DNA of 22,101 bases from JAPLDB01 sp038230515 (GTDB lineage Bacteria > Bacteroidota > Bacteroidia > AKYH767-A > 2013-40CM-41-45). Under the pieces are notes generated by a model. That model had not been told where the DNA came from. It worked only from the letters and a program-made list of their open reading frames with translations, and did not search any database. The stretch is from assembly GCA_038230515.1 (NCBI GenBank), contig JBBRND010000049.1, forward strand, positions 1-22,101. The letters run 5' to 3'. The translations under genes and the position numbers were made by a program. Of the stretch, positions 8,455-14,410 are shown piece after piece; within the stretch, counting starts at the first letter, position 1; each line of letters begins with the position of its first letter.

Positions 8455-8735
8455 TTCCTGTACTGTCAGTTCTTCGCACGATGGCTTTTGAGGGTAGAAA
8501 GAACTAACATGAAACGTGAAGATGAACCACACACCAACACTAGCACAACACCTGGCGGCACTTGGATCCTTTATTTGGAAGCAGAGAAGTTATTTTTTAC
8601 TTTTCGGCTCTGTTTTAAAAAGAGCAATGAGAAAATACAATGCCGCTTGACAAACTATAAAAATAAACCGCAATCGGAGTTGCGTATATTTAATTGGTAT
8701 GCGTAATGCTTGGCGACAGTGCTAACTTGAAAGTG
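8455..8735 (+). repeat. Spacer repeat, long part A (copy 3) plus motif C
   Basis: This begins at the first base after the TMEM175 TAA and matches 5053-5299 nearly end to end. The opening hairpin (8464-8473 with 8500-8509) carries one C-A mismatch. Part A runs to about 8700, then motif C (GCGTAATGCTTGGCGACAGT, GCTAACTTGAAAG). It explains most of the 370-nt gap to the propeller gene; 8736-8824 is AT-rich leader without a clear signal. An open frame at 8488-8706 falls wholly inside it and is not kept in the other copies. Confidence 0.75.
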
Positions 8736-8824
8736 TGTGCAAGAATTGCGAAGCATATCATGAACACCATTAGAAAATTAAAGAGAGAGTGAATAAATAA
8801 CTATTTTAAAAACAGAATGATAAA

Positions 8825-9826
8825 ATGAGAAAGTATTATCTGCTAAAGCAAATATTTTCCCTGCTGTTATTAATTTTTATTACTCCCTGCTATGGACAGT
8901 TAGGCGAATATTTCTTTCGTTACGGATTACGGGATAAGGCAGGAAACCTTTGGTTCTCCAATATGGGCAATGGCATATACCGTTACGATGCCGTTTCAGG
9001 GAAGTTTAGCCATTTTACAAAACAAGATGGTTTGAACGATAACAACTGTGAATCTATTTATGAAGATAAAGCAGGCAATCTTTGGTTCAGCACGGAGAAT
9101 GGAGTATGTCGTTACGATGGCAAATCTTTTACCAACATTTCAGCGAAAGAAGGCTTAGACAAATTTAATATTAATTGTATTTTGGAAGACAGGACAGGTA
9201 ATATTTGGATAGGCAGTGATGGCTGGGGAGTTTGTCGTTACAATCCTGTTTCAGGTGCGGTTACCACTTTTACAAAGGAACACGGACTTGGCAGTAACGC
9301 AGTTCAATGTATATTAGAAGATAAAACAGGGAATCTTTGGTTCGGTGAAAGGGCTGGCGGCGTGTGCCGTTACGATTCCACCTCCGGTAGGTTTATTAAA
9401 GTTGACGGAGAAGGATGTTTCAGTAGTCAGATGATGAATATCAAAGAAGACAAAGCGGGAAACATCTGGTTCGTAAATTTGTATAGTGGTCTGTGTCGCT
9501 ATGACGGAAAATCCTATACCCATTTGACGGAAGAGAATGGCCTTTGCAATGATACCATCAATTGTATTTTAATAGATAAAGTCGGAAACCTTTGGGTTGG
9601 AAGTGATACTAAATGGAACACAGGGGCAGGAGGCGTTTGCCGTTACGATGGAAAATCCTTTACCCGTTTTTCAACTAAAGATGGTCTTACTAATTCTGAT
9701 GTTTTTTCGATAGTAGAAGATATGGACGGAAACATTTGGGTTTGTACTAGGGGTGGCTTGTTCCGCTACCATTCGCCCTCAGGCAAGTTTATAGATTATA
9801 CTCAGAAAGTGAATAGTAGTAACTGA
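8825..9826 (+). CDS. Secreted seven-blade Reg_prop beta-propeller
   Basis: A 333-residue protein with a signal peptide (MRKYYLLKQIFSLLLLIFIT, cut near CYGQ). Seven units of about 40-46 residues follow, each with a DxxGNLWF core: DKAGNLWFSN, DKAGNLWFST, DRTGNIWIGS, DKTGNLWFGE, DKAGNIWFVN, DKVGNLWVGS and DMDGNIWVCT. Each unit also has a G-[VI]-[CY]-RYD strand. Seven such repeats make one closed propeller. In most Bacteroidota proteins two or more Reg_prop propellers form the periplasmic sensor of a hybrid two-component regulator. Here no membrane helix, Y_Y_Y, kinase or helix-turn-helix domain follows, so this is a free-standing periplasmic or surface binding protein. Its ligand is unknown. TGA stop at 9824-9826. 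Confidence 0.87.
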   Translation: MRKYYLLKQIFSLLLLIFITPCYGQLGEYFFRYGLRDKAGNLWFSNMGNGIYRYDAVSGKFSHFTKQDGLNDNNCESIYEDKAGNLWFSTENGVCRYDGKSFTNISAKEGLDKFNINCILEDRTGNIWIGSDGWGVCRYNPVSGAVTTFTKEHGLGSNAVQCILEDKTGNLWFGERAGGVCRYDSTSGRFIKVDGEGCFSSQMMNIKEDKAGNIWFVNLYSGLCRYDGKSYTHLTEENGLCNDTINCILIDKVGNLWVGSDTKWNTGAGGVCRYDGKSFTRFSTKDGLTNSDVFSIVEDMDGNIWVCTRGGLFRYHSPSGKFIDYTQKVNSSN

Positions 9827-9875
9827 ACAGCCGTTTATGGCGAGAGTAGTACGAACGCATAACAAAAAGCGTAAT
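9822..9875 (+). repeat. Spacer repeat part B (copy 2), interrupted by IS110 fragment
   Basis: TTATGGCGAGAGTAGTACGA and the following ACGCATAACAAAAA match part B at 1722-1757 with few differences. In that copy the next bases are AATAAATGCAAATT. Here the match stops near 9867-9870 and sequence belonging to an IS110 element begins. The expected continuation (ATAAATGTAAATT) reappears at 10458. It overlaps the last codons of the propeller gene. Confidence 0.65.
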
Positions 9876-10181
9876 TGTTTTTTGAAAGTGCATGGCTTTG
9901 TTGGGCAACACTACTTTTATATCCATGCCATTACTGTGCAGAAACACGGCTGCACTTTGATGATACACTCCCGTGGCTTCCATCACAACACTCAGCGTGG
10001 TTTCTTTCTCCTGGAGTTTGCGCACCCATTTCAACAATTCTTTAAATCCACCTTCTTTGTTCTTTACGGTTTTGCACGATAAAGATTGAACCTTGCCTGA
10101 TTCATCTTCGTTTACAAACTCGCATACAAGTTGCTCTTTGTCGCAGTCAATTCCTACGCTTTGTCTGATTGTTTTGTCCAT
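9876..10181 (-). pseudogene. IS110-family transposase, N-terminal fragment
   Basis: On the - strand from ATG at 10181, the first 102 residues match the N-terminal DEDD (RuvC-like) domain of IS110-family transposases. They include QSVGIDCDKEQLVCEF with the first catalytic Asp (D12), then VVMEATGVYH with the catalytic Glu (E68), and VVLPNKAMHF. Homology ends near 9876; the frame continues into spacer repeat and propeller sequence with no family resemblance. A complete enzyme has about 300-350 residues, with two more Asp and a C-terminal Tnp20 domain carrying a Ser nucleophile. All of that is missing, so it cannot be active. IS110 elements lack ordinary terminal repeats, so the edges are judged from the surrounding spacer. 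Confidence 0.85.
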
Positions 10182-10455
10182 TTTTATTTGATTAATAATT
10201 TGTTTTTAAAATAAAAAGGAATTTCTCTTTCTTCGTCTTATCTCGTAAATTATTCAGCCTGCACCAACTGGCAGTGCGACTTAAATTCTGCTCTGACTCT
10301 TAAAGAGAAGAAAAGAAATGAGGAGTTTTCTTTTTGTCGGCATACATCCTGGGTTGCTTCGATAAACGTCTTCTCTCATCTCTTCTCCTTTTTTATTTTT
10401 ATTGCAAATTTGATTGTTTGATACCTAACTTTGTTTTAAGTTTGTGAACATACGA
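10182..10455 (-). mobile_element. IS110 left-end non-coding region, possible bridge RNA relic
   Basis: These 274 bases lie between the transposase start and the point where spacer repeat sequence resumes. They carry no ORF. They contain an imperfect hairpin: GAGAAGAAAAGAAATGAG at 10305-10322 faces CTCATCTCTTCTC at 10375-10387. A shorter GCAC/GTGC stem lies at 10261-10278. In IS110-group (IS621-type) elements the region upstream of the transposase encodes the bridge (seek) RNA that pairs with donor and target DNA. Position and structure suit that, but the assignment is inference; without the transposase it would be a relic. Confidence 0.45.
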
Positions 10456-10708
10456 GATAAATGTAAATTTTAAAATGAAAGGTTTTGTTGGGTTATCAAA
10501 CAGTTGTGGTTTCTATGGACAGTGTAGGTTAATGGAAGTGAGTGCAAGTAAGCCTTTCATTTTAAAATTTATCTCACGTAGCTTTAGCGCAGGTGGAAGC
10601 GAAGGGAGACTTCATTCTCTCACACTAACCCGATCAAATGTACACAGTACATTTGCCGTCTGATTCGTTATCAACAACTCTTTGGTGGCAATGCTGACTT
10701 GAAAGTGA
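10456..10708 (+). repeat. Structured spacer repeat, 3' part (parts D and C), upstream of trypsin gene
   Basis: With the IS110 remnant, this explains most of the 944-nt gap 9827-10770. It resumes with GATAAATGTAAATTTTAAAA. Hairpin 1 has perfect 19-bp arms (10464-10482 and 10553-10571). Between them, GGGTTATCAAACAGTTGTGG parallels AGGTAAACGAACAGTTGTGC at 7003-7022, and TTAATGGAAGTGAGTGCAAG recurs at 6513. A palindrome CAAATGTA-5 nt-TACATTTG (10635-10655) sits where 7128-7148 lies in the other full copy. Motif C ends it (CGTTATCAACAACTCTTTGG, GGCAATGCTGACTTGAAAG). Confidence 0.75.
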
Positions 10709-10770
10709 CAAACAAAGAATATAACATTACGGACTAACAAAGTTCTTCAAAACTAAAGCAGGTAACAATT

Positions 10771-11805
10771 ATGAAAATACTAAAGACAATTTTTCTTCTA
10801 ACTATAGCACTCACACTTCAGAGCTTAATAGTTAGACACGATGTGCCTGATGAGAAATTCATTGAGCTTGCAAAAAAATATACACAAATCTGTCATTTTC
10901 AAATGGGGGAAGGAACGCTTATCGACAGTTGTTGGATTCTAACGGCAGGACATATAGGTAATGACCTAAATAGGGATTTGGAATTAAATAAAAATCCAAC
11001 GGTTATATGTAACGGCAAACAATATTTTATTGACCAGGTATTTGTTCACCCGGATTTTAAAAGTATTGACGAAGGACTTGATAACGATATTTGCCTTGTG
11101 AGAACAAAGGGAACCATAAACAACGTATTACCTGCCCAAATTTATTCCCAAAACAATGAAGTCGGCAAACATATTATTTTGGTAGGTATGGGTGATGTTG
11201 GAACGGGCAAGACAGGTCCTCAAAAATGGGACAAAATTACGAGAGCCGCTACCAACATAATTGATGGTGTTGAAAGCACCTGGATTTATTTTGCATTTGA
11301 TTCCATAGACTCAAAAAAAATAACAGAATACGAGGGAGTCAGTGGACCTGGCGATAGCGGAGGACCTGCTTTAACAGAAGTAGGTGACACACTTTTTATT
11401 ATTGGTGTCAGTTCCTTTCAGAAAGGGCAGGAAAAATATGGAAAAGGTCATTACGGAGTTACAGAATATTATTCAAGAGTTAGTGCATATAGTAAATGGA
11501 TTAAACAAACAATGAATAGTAAAACGAAGATTGCCTCCGCTATAAATCAGAATGAGCAATTAGATAAGAATAAAGAGTATGCCGGTAATTATGGGATTCG
11601 CAAAATTATTTCAAAAAATGGTAAGCTATATTTCCAACGAGACGAAGAGCCATTAATACCAATGAAAGAAATCAGTAAAGATTTATTTTTATGGGATGAC
11701 GGAAACACCAATCTCTTCTTTGTGAGAAACAGCAAAAGTATAATTACCGGATTTAAAATAAAAAGAAAGAATGGTGAAATCGTGAAGGTTGACAAGACGC
11801 AATAA
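10771..11805 (+). CDS. Secreted trypsin-like (S1) serine protease with C-terminal beta domain
   Basis: A 344-residue exported protease. A hydrophobic signal peptide (residues 1-20) leads into a chymotrypsin-fold domain at about 30-250. The catalytic triad is visible: H61 in ILTAGH, D106 in LDNDICLVR and S196 in GPGDSGGPAL. C41 and C54 flank the first strand-loop of the fold and may pair. After SKWIKQTM (near 250) a linker leads to a tail of about 70 residues (YAGNYGIRKIISKNGKLYFQ) that looks like the small beta domain found at the end of many Bacteroidota hydrolases. Substrate unknown. The gene stands alone, 63 nt after motif C of the spacer. Confidence 0.88.
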   Translation: MKILKTIFLLTIALTLQSLIVRHDVPDEKFIELAKKYTQICHFQMGEGTLIDSCWILTAGHIGNDLNRDLELNKNPTVICNGKQYFIDQVFVHPDFKSIDEGLDNDICLVRTKGTINNVLPAQIYSQNNEVGKHIILVGMGDVGTGKTGPQKWDKITRAATNIIDGVESTWIYFAFDSIDSKKITEYEGVSGPGDSGGPALTEVGDTLFIIGVSSFQKGQEKYGKGHYGVTEYYSRVSAYSKWIKQTMNSKTKIASAINQNEQLDKNKEYAGNYGIRKIISKNGKLYFQRDEEPLIPMKEISKDLFLWDDGNTNLFFVRNSKSIITGFKIKRKNGEIVKVDKTQ

Positions 11806-11865
11806 ACATTCCGGGAAATGATATAAAGTAGCAAAAATTAAAATAACGACATCACTTCTAACATA

Positions 11866-11906
11866 CTTTTCCACTGACCTGAAAGTGTATCGCTTAGTGG
11901 AAAAAG
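11866..11906. other. Hairpin in the 11806-12380 gap
   Basis: TTTTCCACT (11867-11875) pairs perfectly with AGTGGAAAA (11896-11904) around a 20-nt loop, 60 nt after the protease stop. No T-tract follows on the + strand, so it is not a standard intrinsic terminator. It could still stop or protect the protease transcript. The loop GACCTGAAAGTG resembles the end of motif C (GACTTGAAAGTG at 10697-10708), so it may be a decayed spacer end. Confidence 0.4.
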
Positions 11907-11940
11907 GAAGCCAACACACGAAAATATTTGCTCTAAGTAA

Positions 11941-12130
11941 CTACCTTTTATTCTTTCTTAAAAGTGTTTGAAGGGTTTCCGGCAGTTCTTTATAAAATCT
12001 TAACACAAACTCCCAATACTTTTATACCTTCTTTATAAATGTCGCTGTACCTTTGCTTCGCAATTTTAAAATGATCTGCTGTGACAAAATCAAATTTAAA
12101 TAAGATAAGCAAATCCAACCAATACTTCAT
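11941..12130 (-). pseudogene. Possible frameshifted small gene of unknown family
   Basis: From ATG at 12130 the - strand reads MKYWLDLLILFKFDFVTADH and goes on through FKIAKQRYSDIYKEGIK; that frame then ends at TAA (11990-11992). Removing one A from an A4 run near 12013-12016 continues it into KYWEFVLRFYKELPETLQTL and on to a TAG at 11941-11943, about 62 residues in all. The joined sequence is amphipathic and protein-like. The ATG overlaps by one base (TGATG) the stop of an upstream - strand frame (12130-12315) of doubtful quality. No family recognised. The same DNA also carries a + strand frame, so the call is tentative. Confidence 0.3.
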
Positions 12131-12248
12131 CAGCTTTTCGGATGAAAAAGCTTTCGGTCTCGATAAGAGCGATGTGGTTGTAGAACAAATCCCTTTGGTA
12201 TATCAACCTGTGCAGAAAGTTGAATTAATTCGAAACGAAATAAATTAA
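12081..12248 (+). CDS. Small open frame, unknown, possibly a gene fragment
   Basis: A 55-codon frame from GTG at 12081 to TAA at 12246-12248. The sequence is plausible protein (YFISFSDEKAFGLDKSDVVV, then EQIPLVYQPVQKVELIRNE). A TACCTTTG box (12048-12055) that fits the Bacteroidota -7 consensus lies 25 nt upstream of the start. There is no ribosome-binding site, no recognised family and a competing - strand frame. It may be a 3' gene remnant. The remaining bases to 12380 hold nothing else clear. Confidence 0.25.
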   Translation: MTKSNLNKISKSNQYFISFSDEKAFGLDKSDVVVEQIPLVYQPVQKVELIRNEIN

Positions 12249-12359
12249 CACGGAAGTCGGAAATTTCTAACAGTTGGCAACCCCCTCCCCTACCCCATGC
12301 GCCATGAGGCATCAATTAGGTGTCCAACGGTTTCAAATGAACAAGTAAAACAATTACTG

Positions 12360-12367
12360 TATCTTTG
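12360..12367 (+). promoter_or_regulatory. Candidate -7 promoter box TATCTTTG for the metal operon
   Basis: TATCTTTG matches the Bacteroidota primary sigma -7 consensus TAnnTTTG exactly. It lies 13 nt before the ATG of the HYC_CC_PP gene, which would give a very short leader. No clear TTTG -33 element was found at the usual distance; TTTC at 12331-12334 is the nearest. Confidence 0.4.
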
Positions 12368-12380
12368 TGTTTGCTAATCA

Positions 12381-12770
12381 ATGAGGAAAGTTGCCGTCAT
12401 ACTATTAACTTTACTCTACACCGTTTCAACCTCAGGTGTGGTGATCAACAATTTTTATTGTTGCGGTAAACTAAAAGAAACTTATCTATTTTCTCAGCAC
12501 AGCACATCCAGCGGTTGCAAGCAAAAAAAGAAAATGCCCCGTTGCTGCGATACACGGAGCTTTATTGTAAAAGTTGCTGACAATCATTCACCGACAGCTC
12601 AATTAAAAGTAAATGCTGATAACGGACTAACGCTTTTCTCATCTCCGTCAGTTGAACTTTTCAATTTCCAAAAGGTAAATGCAGAACCAGCAACATTTAC
12701 GCTAATCAACGCCCCACCATTATTAAGCAAGCAACCCGCTTACTTAACCAATTGCGTTTTTAGAATTTAA
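12381..12770 (+). CDS. HYC_CC_PP family small envelope protein
   Basis: A 129-residue protein with a signal peptide or anchor (residues 1-20). It has the three short motifs behind the family name: aromatic-Tyr-Cys (FYCCGKL, C27 and C28; Phe replaces His), paired cysteines (CKQKKKMPRCCDT, with C46 and C55-C56) and a late Pro pair (NAPPL, P112-P113). The clustered Cys suggest soft-metal binding, and such genes often sit beside metal-transport genes in Bacteroidota. Function is unproven. It is the first gene of a + strand operon; the next real start is 102 nt downstream and encodes a secreted HMA protein, which supports a metal role. Confidence 0.75.
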   Translation: MRKVAVILLTLLYTVSTSGVVINNFYCCGKLKETYLFSQHSTSSGCKQKKKMPRCCDTRSFIVKVADNHSPTAQLKVNADNGLTLFSSPSVELFNFQKVNAEPATFTLINAPPLLSKQPAYLTNCVFRI

Positions 12771-12871
12771 TTTATTGAAACTTCTTTGTGCCGACACTTT
12801 TAAAAGTGAATCGGCTCATTGTGTTTATTCAAAAAATCAGTTTCAAAAATAAAAATTCAAAGTGCAATAAA

Positions 12872-13384
12872 ATGAGAAGGATAATCAGTTCAATAATAAT
12901 ATGGCTGTTAGCTTTCAATGCAGCATCAGCACAATTTACAAAAGTAGAATTACAGGCAGCGGGGCTCACCTGTTCCATGTGTTCAAAAGCGGTTGACAAA
13001 CAACTACGAACACTTGATTTCGTTGACAGCGTAGGTATTGACTTAAGCCATGCGACATTTATGCTTTTTTTCAAAAAGGATAAACCCATTGCCTTTGACC
13101 AGATAAAAAAGAAAGTTGAAGATGCAGGATTTTCAGTTGCAAAGCTCAAGGCAACTTACAGGTTTGATAATTTTAAAGTTGAAAGCAATTCAAGCTTTAC
13201 TTATTCAACCAGCACGTTTTATTTTTTAAATGCAACATCAACAACTTTAAACGGAGCAACAACTTTTAAAATTGTTGACAAAGGATTTGTGAGCGATAAA
13301 GAGTATCAGAAATATGCGCCTCAAATCGGAACAAAGGCAACCGTGGGCAATTCTTTGATTCACACTTATCATGTAATTATTTAG
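12872..13384 (+). CDS. Secreted heavy-metal-associated (HMA) domain protein
   Basis: A 170-residue protein. The ATG at 12872 is chosen over an upstream in-frame start at 12788 because it begins directly with a signal peptide (MRRIISSIIIWLLAFNAASA, then Q21). An HMA ferredoxin-like fold spans about 23-92. Its metal site is GLTCSMC (C34 and C37, the CxxC pair that binds Cu(I) or Zn(II)), and it ends with DQIKKKVEDAGFSVAKL. Residues about 95-170 form a further beta-rich domain (YRFDNFKVESNSSFTYSTST onward) that I do not recognise. Most HMA domains are cytoplasmic; this one is exported and may pass metal in the periplasm. The barrel gene starts 4 nt after its TAG. Confidence 0.85.
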   Translation: MRRIISSIIIWLLAFNAASAQFTKVELQAAGLTCSMCSKAVDKQLRTLDFVDSVGIDLSHATFMLFFKKDKPIAFDQIKKKVEDAGFSVAKLKATYRFDNFKVESNSSFTYSTSTFYFLNATSTTLNGATTFKIVDKGFVSDKEYQKYAPQIGTKATVGNSLIHTYHVII

Positions 13385-13388
13385 AGCA

Positions 13389-14219
13389 ATGAAAGCAATT
13401 TTTATCATGATGCTTTTGTTTTGCGCAGCACAAACAAAAGCACAGGAACTCTATCCGTCAACGGAACCAGCCAGTGCGATGTCTGCCAAATCAGTTGGTT
13501 TGAGATTAGAAACTTCCCTATTCCCTTCTTTCGATTCGCCAAATGATATTGCCATTCAAAACAAAACAAGTTATCGCTTGAATCCTGAGTTTATGTGGGG
13601 CATCAATAAAAAATGGATGGCGCATCTTAATTTCTATGCAAGCAATATTCATCAAAATGATTTCAGGTTTGAGGGAAGTAATGTGTATGTAAAATATCGT
13701 TTCTTTTCTTCAGACGAGGTGCAATCACATTTTCGCGTGGCTGTTTATGGAAAGGTATCTGCTATTAACAATGCAATTCAATACCACGAAATAAATTTAG
13801 CAGGGGATAATTCGGGCATTGGCGCAGGAATAATTGCAACGCAGCTTATTCATAAAGTTGCACTCTCTTTCACGGGCGGTTATTTGCGGAGCATGAATAA
13901 TCTGAAAGACAATCTTTCACCCACACAAGCGAGGAACGGATTCAACTACTCCTTTTCAACCGGGTACTTGTTTCTGCCAATGAATTACACGAGCTACAAG
14001 CAAATCAATTTGAATTTATATGTTGAGTTCCTAGGCAAATCAAATCCTGCATCGAAGGAAAACTATTTAGACTTTGCCCCTGCATTGCAACTTATTCTCA
14101 ATAGCATTATGCGGCTTGACTTCATTTATCAAAAGCAATTTTTGGGAAATATGTTGCGGATAAACAACACACTATTTTTATTCCGGTTTGAATACAATCT
14201 TTTAAATGCTTACAAATAA
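13389..14219 (+). CDS. Predicted outer-membrane beta-barrel protein
   Basis: A 276-residue protein with a signal peptide (MKAIFIMMLLFCAAQTKAQ, cut after A18). The mature part is made of alternating beta strands rich in Tyr, Phe and Asn (MAHLNFYASNIHQNDFRFEG, NVYVKYRFF, INLNLYVEFLG). The last strand, NTLFLFRFEYNLL, ends near the C-terminus as in outer-membrane barrels. About 12 strands are possible by eye. It starts 4 nt after the secreted HMA gene, so it is almost certainly in the same operon. It may be a barrel or assembly protein for metal export or sensing; there is no direct sign of the substrate. Confidence 0.75.
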   Translation: MKAIFIMMLLFCAAQTKAQELYPSTEPASAMSAKSVGLRLETSLFPSFDSPNDIAIQNKTSYRLNPEFMWGINKKWMAHLNFYASNIHQNDFRFEGSNVYVKYRFFSSDEVQSHFRVAVYGKVSAINNAIQYHEINLAGDNSGIGAGIIATQLIHKVALSFTGGYLRSMNNLKDNLSPTQARNGFNYSFSTGYLFLPMNYTSYKQINLNLYVEFLGKSNPASKENYLDFAPALQLILNSIMRLDFIYQKQFLGNMLRINNTLFLFRFEYNLLNAYK

Positions 14220-14410
14220 AAGTGACGAATGGCAAAAAATAAAACAACGGAAACCAAAGTACCCGGTCTTTTCAGAAGTTAAGCATACAAAAAAAATAAT
14301 TCTACCCTCTGTTTTCGCCCGTTCGCCAAAATTCCTGATACAGCAGTATTAAATTCGTAACTTGCGTTGGTTTTTATCAGCAATAGTTTAATTAACTGCA
14401 TTCCTTAAAA

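Noticed and set aside
8488..8706. 72-codon + strand open frame
   Set aside because: It is inside repeat A copy 3; the matching frame in copy 2 is closed by an early stop.
12130..12315. 61-codon - strand frame beginning MMPHGAWGRGGG
   Set aside because: Its start lies in a low-complexity C-rich stretch and the product is not convincing; kept only as context for the TGATG overlap.
12788..12871. Upstream in-frame start for the HMA protein
   Set aside because: It would place 28 extra residues ahead of a complete signal peptide that begins at 12872.
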